Origin: Sulfurospirillum halorespirans DSM 13726
GTDB lineage: Bacteria > Campylobacterota > Campylobacteria > Campylobacterales > Sulfurospirillaceae
Length of the DNA: 64,000 nucleotides
Assembly (NCBI RefSeq): GCF_001723605.1
Contig: NZ_CP017111.1
Coordinates: 1,550,001-1,614,000, forward strand
Direction: 5' to 3'
Under the pieces are notes generated by a model that saw only the letters and a list, made by a program, of their open reading frames with translations, did not search any database and was not told where the DNA came from. The first letter of the stretch is position 1; each line of letters begins with the position of its first letter. The position numbers were made by a program, and so were the translations under genes. Shown in pieces: positions 44,424 to 53,901 of the stretch.

Positions 44424-45362
44424 TTAAAACGTTAAAAGAGGTTCTTTCCCAGATGAGAGTTTAACCGCTTCTTTGATGGCGTTGATGTAGCTTAAGCACG
44501 AAGGATTGCCATCTTTGTAAGCGATGTCAAAGGCGGTTCCATGATCCACCGATGTTCGCACGACGCCTGCATTGAGGCTTACATTGATGCTTTCGTCAAA
44601 ATAGAGCGTTTTTAAAGGAATCAGACCTTGATCGTGGTACATACAGACAAAATAGGTAAAATTCTCACGATTGTTTTTTGAAAAAGCAATGTCAGGCACG
44701 AGGGGTCCCACAAACACTTCACGTTCTAAAAAATGATTGACTTTTAAGATTGCTTTTTCGATCTCCGCGTCTTCATCCCCAATCACACCATGATCGCCTG
44801 CGTGCGGGTTAAGCCCTAAAACAGCGATACGCTCAGCGCCTAATTCTTCATAGACTTTGAGCAAAAAAGGTTTGAGTTTTTTGGCTTTAATCTCATGCGG
44901 TACATCGCGCAGTGGAATGTGGTGCGTGTACAAAATGGTAAACATCTCCTCACATCCGAGCATCATAATCGCTTCGCAGCCCAAAAGATCACTCAAAGCA
45001 TCCGTATGCCCTTTGTATTCCAGTCCTGACATCGCCCATGATTCTTTGTTAATGGGAAGGGTCACGATACCACTCACTTCATTGCTTTTTGCCAGTGCGA
45101 CCGCGGTGATAAACGAGTCATACGAGCTTTCACCCGCTTCTGCAGTGCACACACCTGGTTCTATCTCAAAAACTTTCCCACAGTCACGTATCTCAAAATC
45201 ACTTGGAACATCCAATCCTAAAAGCGCGGCTCCCCAGCCCAGCATATTTTCATTGATGCAGTAGAGAGGATAGCAATGCTTTTTCACTTCGTTATGTGAG
45301 CGCAAGGCAATTTCTAAGCCAATGCCGTTTAAATCACCAATACTGATGGCTATTTTTTTCAT
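44424..45362 (-). CDS. pdxA: 4-hydroxythreonine-4-phosphate dehydrogenase
   Basis: PdxA oxidises 4-phosphohydroxythreonine in the DXP-dependent route to pyridoxal phosphate. Family marks are AISIGDLNGIGLEIAL at the start, GHTDALSDLLGC with metal-binding His, LGLNPHAGDHGVIGDED and a C-terminal YHDQGLIPLKTLYFDESINVSLNAG. It overlaps pdxJ through ATGA, so the two consecutive steps are made together. Confidence 0.95.
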   Translation of the reverse strand: MKKIAISIGDLNGIGLEIALRSHNEVKKHCYPLYCINENMLGWGAALLGLDVPSDFEIRDCGKVFEIEPGVCTAEAGESSYDSFITAVALAKSNEVSGIVTLPINKESWAMSGLEYKGHTDALSDLLGCEAIMMLGCEEMFTILYTHHIPLRDVPHEIKAKKLKPFLLKVYEELGAERIAVLGLNPHAGDHGVIGDEDAEIEKAILKVNHFLEREVFVGPLVPDIAFSKNNRENFTYFVCMYHDQGLIPLKTLYFDESINVSLNAGVVRTSVDHGTAFDIAYKDGNPSCLSYINAIKEAVKLSSGKEPLLTF

Positions 45363-46141
45363 CGTACCAATCCTAACATCTCTTTGACTGCTTGCTCAAA
45401 GCCCACAAAAACAGCGCGCGCGATGATGCTTTGACCAATGTTGAGCTCGCTAATCTCGTTGATCTCTAAAATGCGTTTCACATTTTGATAATTAAGTCCA
45501 TGACCCGCCGCTACTTTAAGCCCCAATTGGTGTGCCAGTTTAGAGGCGCGTTCCAACTCATGCGTTGCATCAAGCAGTTTTACATGTAAAGATTCGCGGT
45601 CTAATTCAAGCGTTTTGATACTGTGACGTGAACGTGAAAGATTGGAGTAGAGCATCGCGTAAATATTGGCGTAGGAGCCTGTATGAAGCTCGATCCATTC
45701 GGCTTGGATCTCTTTTGCCGCTTCGATCATTGCATTAGTGGGGTCAATAAAAAGTGAAAGCTCGATCTGCTCTTTTTTCAGCCTTTGCGCAATTGCTTTA
45801 ATGACTTCTTTGTTTTTTACCACATCAAGACCGCCCTCTGTCGTCACCTCTTCGCGTTTTTCAGGGACTAAGGTCGCGCGATGCGGACGCAGTTCTATCA
45901 CTTTTTTAATGATTTCAGGTGTAATCGAACACTCCAAATTGATAGGTAGCTGGGAAGTTTCAATGATTTTTTTTGCATCATCATCGTTAATATGACGGCG
46001 ATCTTCTCGTAAATGAATCGTGATTTGATCCGCACCTGCGCGTTTGACTAAAGAGATGGCGTCCAATGGATCAGGATCATTAATCTTTCGCGCTTCTCTT
46101 AGCACTGCAATATGATCGATATTTACGCCTAGAAGCATCAT
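45359..46141 (-). CDS. pdxJ: Pyridoxine 5'-phosphate synthase
   Basis: PdxJ condenses the PdxA product with deoxyxylulose phosphate to pyridoxine phosphate. The 260-residue TIM barrel shows LGVNIDHIAVLREAR, TIHLREDRRHINDDD, TLVPEKREEVTTEGGLD, EWIELHTGSYAN and VAAGHGLNYQNV. Two ATGs open it; the second is the usual start of the family. It is first in the pdxJ-pdxA operon. Confidence 0.96.
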   Translation of the reverse strand: MMLLGVNIDHIAVLREARKINDPDPLDAISLVKRAGADQITIHLREDRRHINDDDAKKIIETSQLPINLECSITPEIIKKVIELRPHRATLVPEKREEVTTEGGLDVVKNKEVIKAIAQRLKKEQIELSLFIDPTNAMIEAAKEIQAEWIELHTGSYANIYAMLYSNLSRSRHSIKTLELDRESLHVKLLDATHELERASKLAHQLGLKVAAGHGLNYQNVKRILEINEISELNIGQSIIARAVFVGFEQAVKEMLGLVR

Positions 46142-46203
46142 TGTATCCTTCGTTTTTTAGGGATTATTATAGCCAAAATATGATTTCTAAAAAATTTCAA
46201 TGG

Positions 46204-47334
46204 CTATTTGGGAATATGAATCCGTGTATTATCTAAAATGCCGTACTCAAAATCAGGGTGACAGGCAAAACAGTTTGAAGCATCTTTTACATGTAAAGAG
46301 TGATAGATATTTTTATCAATGCTTTTGTGTGTTTCTCTCCAATATGGAACCTTACTCATCGAAATAGGACGCATTTCGCCCAAAGATTCGAGTGTTTTAA
46401 AGGCAACTTTGTGCGATGAACTCTCCGCGCTGTGGCTTAAAAGGTACGCTTTGATGCTCATCTGTTCGCTTTTGGTGATGTTATTTTCTCTAATTTGCTC
46501 GCCAAAGTGATTATCCAGTCCCTCCATAAGACGTACCCATGAGTCGTGCGGTAACATAAAGGGAGGATAGAGTTTATGGCAGGTGCTACATTTTTCAAAA
46601 AAGGCAGGATTTTCTGCTTGAAAATTGCGCTTCTCAAACCTGCTTTGTGTCAAAAATGTCTCGTTAGAACATGCCACGCTATACAGCGTCACCATCGATA
46701 ACCCAATCACCGCGTAGGCAAAAAGATGGCGTACCATCGAAACCCGCGCATCACTACCTTCTGCTTTTTTATAACCCGTGATCATCGCAAAAAGCATGTG
46801 CGTTTTATGGTAAAACTGCTCGATTAAAACACCAACGATGTGAATCAATGCCCAGATAAAAAGCAGATACGAAAGCACTTCATGGAGACTCAAAAGAGAG
46901 GAAGAAAACTGAAAATAGTGCTCATTGAGCTCTTTGAAAATCCCACTGCCTTCTTGGATTCCTTGCAAAAGTAGCCCACTGAGAACAATCCAACTCCCCA
47001 AGCCTAAAACAATCAGCGTAAACCAACTGGACGCGGCATTGTGCCCCGCATGAATTTTGCGCCATCTGTTTTGAACTTTCTGGACAAAATAGTCTTGAAG
47101 CTCTTTGGGGCTTAACGTAAACGTTTTAAACGTGGCATAATTGGGTCCAACAAATCCCCAAATGAGTCGAAAAAGTAACACAATGCCAAAAATAAGACCG
47201 AAGGCTAAATGCCATCTAAAAAGATAATGGAAAAATGAGGTACCAAAGGAGAGGAGAAAGGATGTTGCCATAATCCAATGAATAATGCGTGTACACAAAG
47301 GCCATACAAAAACTTCATGAATTCTTTTGTTCAT
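46204..47334 (-). CDS. Cytochrome b561-type membrane protein fused to a dihaem cytochrome c domain
   Basis: The first 220 residues form a four-to-five-helix di-haem cytochrome b (VWPLCTRIIHWIMA, FRWHLAFGLIFGIVLLFRLIWGFVGP, HEVLSYLLFIWALIHIVGVLIEQF with paired His). The last 150 residues lie outside the membrane and carry two haem c sites, CSTCHKLYPPF and CFACHPDF. It could pass electrons between quinol and periplasmic cytochromes. It follows a cytochrome c and a sulfide:quinone-like flavoprotein on the same strand, so it is probably the membrane partner of that chain. Confidence 0.85.
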   Translation of the reverse strand: MNKRIHEVFVWPLCTRIIHWIMATSFLLSFGTSFFHYLFRWHLAFGLIFGIVLLFRLIWGFVGPNYATFKTFTLSPKELQDYFVQKVQNRWRKIHAGHNAASSWFTLIVLGLGSWIVLSGLLLQGIQEGSGIFKELNEHYFQFSSSLLSLHEVLSYLLFIWALIHIVGVLIEQFYHKTHMLFAMITGYKKAEGSDARVSMVRHLFAYAVIGLSMVTLYSVACSNETFLTQSRFEKRNFQAENPAFFEKCSTCHKLYPPFMLPHDSWVRLMEGLDNHFGEQIRENNITKSEQMSIKAYLLSHSAESSSHKVAFKTLESLGEMRPISMSKVPYWRETHKSIDKNIYHSLHVKDASNCFACHPDFEYGILDNTRIHIPK

Positions 47335-47394
47335 TCGTAACTTTCAGATGTTTTTTGATGCGGTAAGACACCAAAAAACATCATACTCAAATTT

Positions 47395-47766
47395 TTATTT
47401 AGTGACGTTAAAGGTGTTGTGAATGTAATTCGCCATCATTTTAATGTCGTAGTCATACCCTTTTTCAGCTAATTTTTTCATGTTATGTTCCATAACATCG
47501 TGCTCGGTAGCCGTGGATTGTCCAAGACCGCCGTTTTTAATGTCAAAGAGTGACATCTCAAGTTCTTGAACACTCTGTTTCGTAAGAGCAGGTCCTTTTT
47601 TCTCAGCAACCCCTTCACCTTTTGGCCCATGACAGTGTAAACATGTCTCTTTATACACTTGATCTGGTGTGTATTTATAGGTGACAACCTCTGATTTTGG
47701 TTTATCGCCACATCCACTTAAAACAACCAAGGCAATGAGTGAGAGTGCTAAATTCATTTTTTTCAT
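47395..47766 (-). CDS. Periplasmic cytochrome c lipoprotein
   Basis: The 123-residue class I cytochrome c has a lipoprotein signal (MKKMNLALSLIALVVLSGC, lipobox L-S-G-C) and one haem site CLHCHGPKGEGV; the axial Met is likely in DIKMMANYIH. I chose the ATG at 47766 because AAGGA lies seven bases upstream and the signal begins there; an ATG ten codons earlier is in frame. It sits between the flavoprotein and the cytochrome b fusion on one strand. Confidence 0.88.
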   Translation of the reverse strand: MKKMNLALSLIALVVLSGCGDKPKSEVVTYKYTPDQVYKETCLHCHGPKGEGVAEKKGPALTKQSVQELEMSLFDIKNGGLGQSTATEHDVMEHNMKKLAEKGYDYDIKMMANYIHNTFNVTK

Positions 47767-47798
47767 GCGTTTTTCCTTATTATGTATCATCATCAAAA

Positions 47799-49307
47799 CT
47801 AGGCTCTACCAGAGAGCATGCCGTAAATTGTCATAGGTTTGAGGGCATAGACCTTAACCAACCACCATATCCAGCGCTCTTGTGTTGGATCAAGTGGGAA
47901 AGAAGGTGCGGGTTTGGCTGTCCAGTTAAATTCAAGCATTGCCACCGTTCCAATACTCGTAATCAAAGGACATACCGTATAACCATCGTACTCAGCAGGG
48001 AGTTTTGCTTGTTTTTCCATCACTGCGATTAAGTTTTCGGCAACGACATTGTATTGTTTACGCGCACTTCCGCCCGTTTTTCCCATAGGCACAGCGGCAA
48101 CATCTCCTAATGCAAAAATATTTTTGTAGGTAACGTGTTGCAGAGTCTCTTTCACAACTGGAACCCAGCCTTTGCTCGAACCAACCGGTGATTTTCCAAC
48201 AAAATCAGGAGCTTTTTGAGGAGGCGTGATATGGATAAAATCGTATTTTTTCTCGACCAATTTGCTCATAGAGACCATCGTGTACTCTTTAAGATCTTCG
48301 TCGTATTCACCTTTTTCAAGCCATTTCTTCTCAAAGGTTGCCATTTTTTTCTCAGTATCAATCGCAACTAAATTGGTTTTAAACTCCCATTTAAAATCTC
48401 TGACTTTAAACTGCTCAAAAATGGCGGCATTGTATTCAGGTACGCCAAACATTTTATCGCCTGATGGACAAAAGGTTAATTCTACTTTATCTCTTACACC
48501 CGCTTTTTTGAGTAAATCATGTGTAATGTACATAACTTTTTTAGGTGCGCCACCACATTTAATCGCCGTATCAGGGTCGGTAAAAATCGCTTGAAGTTTT
48601 TCAGGACCTTTGTGTGCTTTGGCTTTAGCGATCAGCTCTTCGATACCTTTTTTGGTATCCACGGCGCCATCGGCAAAATAGACAGAGTAAACGCCATCTT
48701 TTCCCACTTTTTTGCGCACAACATCATTCGCACCCATGGAGGTAATTTCGCCTTCTAAGCCTTTAATAGCCCCAAAATTCAGTGTCAATCCCGTTGCTAC
48801 TACTAAATAATCGTACCCAATCTCTGTGCCATCAGCTGTTTTGACTTTATTGTTTTGTGGATCGAAACTCACAACCGAGTCTTTAATCCACTTAACCCCT
48901 TTAGGGATAAAATTCGCCGTTTCATAGGTAATGTCACTTTTTTCCCATACACCAGCTGCGATCAACGTTTGCCCGGGTTGATACGAAACAGAGTATGGAT
49001 TTGGCTCGATCAGCGTAATGTCAGGGTTTGCAAGTCTGTTTGTAAGCTTTGCAGCGGTTGCAATGCCCGCAAGACCACCGCCTACGATTACAATTTTGCC
49101 TGTAGCATTCGAACTCGAAGCTTCAGCTTCTGTAGCGATTGTTGCACTTGCTATAACACTTGCAGCAATTGGAGATGCTGCCAATAACTTCATCGCATTA
49201 CGGCGAGACATTCCACGTTCATGCTTTTCAATCTCAAAGAGTATCTCCTCAATGATTTTGTCTGATTTCATCGTTTTCCCATCCTTTTTGGTTGTGTATT
49301 TCCCCAT
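47799..49307 (-). CDS. Sulfide:quinone oxidoreductase-like flavoprotein with Tat signal
   Basis: The 502-residue flavoprotein has a twin-arginine signal (GMSRRNAMKLLAASPIAASVIASA), the FAD motif KIVIVGGGLAGIATAAKL, and the family's pair of redox Cys in IKCGGAPKKVMY and YTVCPLITSI. FALGDVAAVPMGKTGGSARKQY is the C-terminal FAD contact. It would oxidise sulfide in the periplasm and pass electrons to quinone or to the cytochromes encoded next. The nearest alternative is a flavocytochrome c sulfide dehydrogenase flavin subunit. An internal ATG 12 codons in could also be the start. Confidence 0.85.
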   Translation of the reverse strand: MGKYTTKKDGKTMKSDKIIEEILFEIEKHERGMSRRNAMKLLAASPIAASVIASATIATEAEASSSNATGKIVIVGGGLAGIATAAKLTNRLANPDITLIEPNPYSVSYQPGQTLIAAGVWEKSDITYETANFIPKGVKWIKDSVVSFDPQNNKVKTADGTEIGYDYLVVATGLTLNFGAIKGLEGEITSMGANDVVRKKVGKDGVYSVYFADGAVDTKKGIEELIAKAKAHKGPEKLQAIFTDPDTAIKCGGAPKKVMYITHDLLKKAGVRDKVELTFCPSGDKMFGVPEYNAAIFEQFKVRDFKWEFKTNLVAIDTEKKMATFEKKWLEKGEYDEDLKEYTMVSMSKLVEKKYDFIHITPPQKAPDFVGKSPVGSSKGWVPVVKETLQHVTYKNIFALGDVAAVPMGKTGGSARKQYNVVAENLIAVMEKQAKLPAEYDGYTVCPLITSIGTVAMLEFNWTAKPAPSFPLDPTQERWIWWLVKVYALKPMTIYGMLSGRA

Positions 49308-49346
49308 TCTACTTCCAACAATCTGAGGCTTTCCTTGGTTAAAAAT

Positions 49347-49352
49347 ATTATA
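49347..49352 (-). promoter_or_regulatory. -10 element of the sulfide oxidation gene group
   Basis: TATAAT on the minus strand, 40 bp before the flavoprotein ATG, within an AT-rich 166-bp gap that holds no gene. Promoters in both directions are possible. Confidence 0.45.
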
Positions 49353-49473
49353 CTTGATTATTTTAGTTGTTTATAATCTTCTGAAATTGTCCTCATAATG
49401 TAATGTTATCCAAACCAAACATTAAGTTTCTTTTTCCTAAAATCTTCTATTCACTTTAGCTCAAGTAGGCATT

Positions 49474-49695
49474 ATGTTAAAACGAGAAGTTCTTATTTTT
49501 ATCGTCATTTTTCTCTTCCTATCCTTAGGAATGCACATGAACCAGTGGCTGACACATCCTTTAGTGCATTTACAGCAACTCTCCATCCACAAAATGCCCT
49601 ACCATCCGCTGCTTTACACCGTAATTGTCTACCTTCTTTTAGCATTAATTCGCGCGTTTATCAACACATTTATGAAACTTTTTAGACAAAAATAG
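49474..49695 (+). CDS. Small two-helix membrane protein (73 aa)
   Basis: It has two hydrophobic helices (about 7-22, LIFIVIFLFLSLGMHM, and 47-64, LLYTVIVYLLLALIRAFI) joined by a His-rich loop (HPLVHLQQLSIHKMPYHP), with a basic tail. I do not recognise it. It ends seven bases before the Ppx/GppA gene on the same strand, which suggests a shared transcript. The composition and start support a real gene, but the length makes it less certain. Confidence 0.55.
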   Translation: MLKREVLIFIVIFLFLSLGMHMNQWLTHPLVHLQQLSIHKMPYHPLLYTVIVYLLLALIRAFINTFMKLFRQK

Positions 49696-49702
49696 GCTGA
49701 AA

Positions 49703-50608
49703 ATGATTGGGTGTGATTTAGGCTCCAATACCCTGCGTATTGTGGAAATAGCGTGTGAGAGTAAAACCCGTGTGAAGGCGTTTGAGCGCATTGTGCGCAC
49801 CGCAAAAGATTTACATGTAACGGGGAGGATCAGTGAAATTTCAAAACAGAATATTTTGAATGCGCTAAAAGAAGCTTCTAAAATTTTTGATTTTAAACAG
49901 GAAAAATGCTTCTGTGTGACGACTGAAGCGATGCGCGTGGCGTCCAATGCGAAAGAAATTTTAGACGAAATTGAGGCATGTTTTGGGCTTTGTTTTGAAA
50001 TTATTTCAGGTGAAAGAGAAGCGTACTTAACTTCATTAGCGATCGAGAATGCCCTAAAACGTGAGGGTTTTGAGCATCAAACCTACGCCTTGTTCGATCT
50101 AGGCGGAGGCTCAACAGAACTCACGTTTTGCCGGAGTGGTATCAAACAGTCTCAAAGCTTTCCCTTTGGCATTATCAACACCGCGGAGCGCTATACACAA
50201 GAACGTGAAGCGCATGTTGCACGCATTGTAGAGTCCATTAGCCCGTTTGTGCAAACGCAACCCGATATTTCTTCCACTTTTTTACAATTAGTAACAACTG
50301 CAGGAACACCAACCACGGTTGCCGCTTTTTTAGAAGGGCTGGATTATGCCCATTACGATGCAAACAAAGTCAATGGAAAGATCTTACATGTAAACGATTT
50401 TGAAGAGGCGTATCAGCGATTAAGTTGTATGAATGAGAGCGATGCAGAGCGCTTCACAGGTACGAATCGTAAGGATTTGGTGGTTGTGGGAATTTTAATT
50501 GTCAAAGCGATGATGCGTAAACTTGGCTTTGAAAAATGTATTGTCGTTGATGATGGACTCAGAGAAGGGGTTGTTCTAGAGCAGTGTTACAATTTAGCAC
50601 GATCCTAA
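49703..50608 (+). CDS. Ppx/GppA-type phosphatase
   Basis: The 301-residue actin-like phosphatase starts MIGCDLGSNTLRIVEI and has YALFDLGGGSTELTF and TTAGTPTTVAAFLEG, the phosphate loops of the exopolyphosphatase/pppGpp phosphohydrolase family. It is the short form with two domains and no HD domain. It would break down polyphosphate or pppGpp. It contains two TTACATGTAA copies. Confidence 0.88.
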   Translation: MIGCDLGSNTLRIVEIACESKTRVKAFERIVRTAKDLHVTGRISEISKQNILNALKEASKIFDFKQEKCFCVTTEAMRVASNAKEILDEIEACFGLCFEIISGEREAYLTSLAIENALKREGFEHQTYALFDLGGGSTELTFCRSGIKQSQSFPFGIINTAERYTQEREAHVARIVESISPFVQTQPDISSTFLQLVTTAGTPTTVAAFLEGLDYAHYDANKVNGKILHVNDFEEAYQRLSCMNESDAERFTGTNRKDLVVVGILIVKAMMRKLGFEKCIVVDDGLREGVVLEQCYNLARS

Positions 50609-50772
50609 AATACGCCTTCCAAATGAACCCTTTTTAATCTTTCTTTGCTATAATAACCCACTTTTTTTACAGAGCTTTACGGTACTTTGTAAATAATGAT
50701 TGAGTCTTAGCCGACCTGTTCGGCAAGCTTTAGCGCCCAAACATCGTATAAAAATTATGTAAAGGAGAGGTC
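50609..50772 (+). promoter_or_regulatory. ilvB promoter and leader
   Basis: TATAAT at 50649-50654 is a likely -10, giving a leader of about 110 bases. Within it GCCGA-CCTGT-TCGGC (50710-50724) forms a hairpin. No T tract follows and the only short open frame (ATGATTGAGTCTTAG) has no run of branched-chain codons, so classical attenuation is not supported. AAAGGAGAGG is a strong ribosome binding site. Confidence 0.45.
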
Positions 50773-52464
50773 ATGGAGTTAAGCGGTTCCCAAATGGTCA
50801 TAGAAGCACTACGTAAGGAGAATGTCAGCGTCGTCTTTGGCTATCCTGGTGGTGCTATCATGAATGTTTACGATGAAGTTTACAAACAAAACTATTTTAA
50901 ACATATTCTCACACGACACGAGCAAGCAGCCCTTCACGCAGCCGATGGCTATGCCAGAGCCAGCGGAGAAGTCGGCGTTGCCTTTGTGACCAGTGGTCCT
51001 GGTTTTACCAATGCTGTCACTGGACTTGCAACAGCCTATATGGATTCCATTCCGATGGTCGTCATCAGCGGTCAAGTTCCGATTAGTATGATCGGAACCG
51101 ATGCGTTTCAAGAGATTGACGCGGTGGGTATTAGTCGTCCGTGTGTTAAACACAACTATTTGGTTAAAGATGTCAAAGATTTGCCACGTATTTTAAAAGA
51201 GGCGTTTTACATTGCACGAAGTGGACGTCCAGGTCCCGTACATGTCGACATTCCTAAAGATGTCACAGCACAGATGGGTCACTTTGCGTATCCGAGCGAA
51301 ATTAAGATGCAAACGTATAAGCCAACTTATAAAGGCAATCCACGTCAGATTAAAAAGGCAATTGAAGCGATCCAAGCTGCTAAACGTCCGGTACTTTACA
51401 TCGGTGGTGGTGCGATTAATTCTAACGCTAGCGCAGAAGTAAGGGAATTTGCAAAGCTCTGTGGTATTCCTGCGGTTGAAACCTTAATGGCACGTGGTGT
51501 TATGGGTGATGAGAACCCACTGCTTCTTGGAATGCTTGGAATGCACGGCTGTTACAGTGCCAATATGGCAATGAGTGAAGCCGATCTTATGATCGCATTT
51601 GGCCCACGTTTTGATGACCGTGTTACAGGAAAACTCAGTGAATTTGCCAAACATGCCAAAATCATTCATGTCGATATTGATCCTAGTAGCATTGGAAAAA
51701 TTGTCCCGATTGATTACCCCATAGTAGGTGATCTTAAAAACGTTGTTGAAGCGATGATTCCTCTGGCAAAAGAGCAAATCGATGAGAGTAAATACAAACC
51801 GTGGCGCGATCTGTTAAAGCGCTACGATGAGATTCATCCTCTTAAATACGAAGACTCAAATGAGATTCTTAAACCACAGTGGGCGATTGAACGCGTAGGG
51901 CAATTACTGGGCGATAAAGCCATTATCTGTACTGACGTTGGGCAACACCAAATGTGGGCAGCACAGTTTTATCCCTTTTCCTACCCTCGCCAATGGCTCA
52001 GCAGCGGCGGACTTGGAACAATGGGGTATGGACTTCCTGCAGCCATTGGCGCTAAAGTTGCCGTGCCTTCTAAAACCGTTATTAACTTTACGGGTGATGG
52101 CTCCATCCTTATGAACATTCAAGAGTTAATGACCGCGGTTGAAAACAAAGTTGCGGTGGTTAACATCATCTTAAACAACCAATTTTTAGGCATGGTTCGC
52201 CAATGGCAAACGTTCTTTTACAATAAACGCTACTCGTCAACCGACCTTTCCGTTCAACCTGATTTTGTCAAATTGGTGGAGAGTTTTGGCGGCCGTGGCT
52301 TTAGGGTTACCACCAAAGATGAGTTTGACAAAGCCCTTAAAGAAGCGATTGAGAGTAACACGGTCTGTATGATCGATGTTCAAGTCGACCGTTTTGAGAA
52401 TGTTTTACCGATGGTTCCAGCAGGTGGAACGCTTTACAATATGATGCTTGAGTATAAGGAGTAA
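50773..52464 (+). CDS. ilvB: Acetolactate synthase large subunit
   Basis: It makes acetolactate or acetohydroxybutyrate, the first shared step to valine, leucine and isoleucine. The catalytic Glu is in LTRHEQAALHAADGYARA, the FAD region around GMLGMHGCYSANMAM, and the thiamine-diphosphate motif is GDGSILMNIQELMTAVENKV with the closing N-N. At 563 residues it is of normal length. ilvH follows after three bases and lpxD immediately after that. Confidence 0.96.
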   Translation: MELSGSQMVIEALRKENVSVVFGYPGGAIMNVYDEVYKQNYFKHILTRHEQAALHAADGYARASGEVGVAFVTSGPGFTNAVTGLATAYMDSIPMVVISGQVPISMIGTDAFQEIDAVGISRPCVKHNYLVKDVKDLPRILKEAFYIARSGRPGPVHVDIPKDVTAQMGHFAYPSEIKMQTYKPTYKGNPRQIKKAIEAIQAAKRPVLYIGGGAINSNASAEVREFAKLCGIPAVETLMARGVMGDENPLLLGMLGMHGCYSANMAMSEADLMIAFGPRFDDRVTGKLSEFAKHAKIIHVDIDPSSIGKIVPIDYPIVGDLKNVVEAMIPLAKEQIDESKYKPWRDLLKRYDEIHPLKYEDSNEILKPQWAIERVGQLLGDKAIICTDVGQHQMWAAQFYPFSYPRQWLSSGGLGTMGYGLPAAIGAKVAVPSKTVINFTGDGSILMNIQELMTAVENKVAVVNIILNNQFLGMVRQWQTFFYNKRYSSTDLSVQPDFVKLVESFGGRGFRVTTKDEFDKALKEAIESNTVCMIDVQVDRFENVLPMVPAGGTLYNMMLEYKE

Positions 52465-52467
52465 GCG

Positions 52468-52938
52468 ATGGAACATATCAGAAGAGTTTTATCGGTTATC
52501 GTTTTAAATGAAGATGGCGTTTTATCGCGCATATCGGGTCTCTTTGCGGGTCGTGGGTACAATATTGATTCATTGACCGTGGCTCCTATACCCAAAACAA
52601 ATCTATCGAGGTTGACGATTGTCACCTCAGGCAGTACGCCTGTTTTGGAGCAGATCGTTAAACAGTTGCATAAGCTGATTCCGACCTATAAAGTCATTGA
52701 ATCAGGTCAATTTGTTGAAAAAGAGATGGCGCTCGTTAAAATTCCTCTTAGTGAAGATTTTAACGGTCTTGATGCGATGCTTAAAGCGTACAATGGCACG
52801 ATTGCAAGCAGTGGTGAAGATTTTATCGTTGTCATGGTTGCCGATGATTACGATCGTATCGACAACTTTTTAAAAGCGGTTAAAAAATACAATCCTACCG
52901 ACATCGTTAGAAGCGGCTCAGTCGCGATGGATATTTAG
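52468..52938 (+). CDS. ilvH: Acetolactate synthase regulatory subunit
   Basis: The 156-residue protein has an N-terminal ACT domain (RRVLSVIVLNEDGVLSRISGLFAGRGYNIDSLTVAP) and the second IlvH-type domain (MALVKIPL...SGEDFIVVMVADDYDRIDNFLKAV). It activates IlvB and gives valine inhibition. It is three bases downstream of ilvB and directly abuts lpxD. Confidence 0.95.
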   Translation: MEHIRRVLSVIVLNEDGVLSRISGLFAGRGYNIDSLTVAPIPKTNLSRLTIVTSGSTPVLEQIVKQLHKLIPTYKVIESGQFVEKEMALVKIPLSEDFNGLDAMLKAYNGTIASSGEDFIVVMVADDYDRIDNFLKAVKKYNPTDIVRSGSVAMDI

Positions 52939-53889
52939 ATGAAACTAAGCCTTTTAGCCCAAGCGATTTCGCTTGAATTTTCAGGAATGGATCAAGAGGT
53001 TACCTCCTTTGCAACACTCAAGGAGGCGACTTCTTCGCAGATCGCTTTTTTTGTCAATCCTAAACTTTTAGGCGATTTACAAAACACCAAAGCAGGGGTC
53101 GTCATTCTCCCTGCTGCTTTTTTAGAACATCTTCCTTCAAGTTCCCAAGCGCTTATCAGCGACAATCCTTATTTGAGTATGGCGTATGCGAGTGCCTTTT
53201 TTGCTAAAAAACCGTTTGATACCTCGTCTCCTGCTACGATTTGCGAAAAAAGTAGCATTGGGACGCACGTGGTTATCGGCAGTGGCAGTGTTGTGGAAGA
53301 GGGCGTGCAGATTATGCCCAATGTCACGATAGGTGCAAATGTAAGCATTGGTAAAAATGTTGTGATTTACCCTAATGTTGTGATTTACGATGGTTGTGTC
53401 ATTGGCGAGGGTTGCATCATTCAAGCGGGAACGGTGATTGGAAGTGACGGTTTTGGTTATGCTCATACAAAATTGGGTGAGCATATTAAGATCTATCACA
53501 CGGGAAATGTCATTCTGGAAGAGAATGTGGAAGTAGGGGCAAATACAACCATAGACAAAGCTGTTTTTGGATCGACGATCATTCGAAAAGGGACAAAAAT
53601 AGACAACCTCGTTCAAATTGGGCACAATTGTGAATTGGGGCAGTATTGTATTATTGTTGCACAATCGGGATTGGCAGGTTCATCCAAACTCGGGCGTAAC
53701 GTTGTTATGGGTGGACAAAGTGCAACAGCTGGACATTTGGAGATTGGTGATTTTGCAACGATTGCTGCACGCGGTGGCGTTTCAAAATCAATAGAGGGCG
53801 GTAAAACGTACGGTGGTTTCCCACTGACTTTGCAAAGTGAGTGGCTTAAAACGCACGCAAAAATAGCGAAATTTTTTACAAAGAATTAA
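52939..53889 (+). CDS. lpxD: UDP-3-O-acylglucosamine N-acyltransferase
   Basis: LpxD adds the second acyl chain in lipid A synthesis. The N-terminal uridine-binding domain (about 1-95) is followed by left-handed beta-helix hexapeptide repeats (IGTHVVIGSGSVVEEGVQIMPNVTIG, VGANTTIDKAVFGSTIIRKGTKIDNLVQIGHN) with the catalytic His in IGHNCE. It begins on the base after the ilvH stop, an unexpected partner for branched-chain synthesis but a common chance arrangement. Confidence 0.94.
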   Translation: MKLSLLAQAISLEFSGMDQEVTSFATLKEATSSQIAFFVNPKLLGDLQNTKAGVVILPAAFLEHLPSSSQALISDNPYLSMAYASAFFAKKPFDTSSPATICEKSSIGTHVVIGSGSVVEEGVQIMPNVTIGANVSIGKNVVIYPNVVIYDGCVIGEGCIIQAGTVIGSDGFGYAHTKLGEHIKIYHTGNVILEENVEVGANTTIDKAVFGSTIIRKGTKIDNLVQIGHNCELGQYCIIVAQSGLAGSSKLGRNVVMGGQSATAGHLEIGDFATIAARGGVSKSIEGGKTYGGFPLTLQSEWLKTHAKIAKFFTKN

Positions 53890-53901
53890 AAGGATCAAGC
53901 C

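Noticed and set aside
50655-50772. Leader-peptide attenuation or a T-box before ilvB
   Set aside because: The short frame has no run of Ile, Leu or Val codons, the hairpin lacks a T tract, and no T-box sequence is seen.
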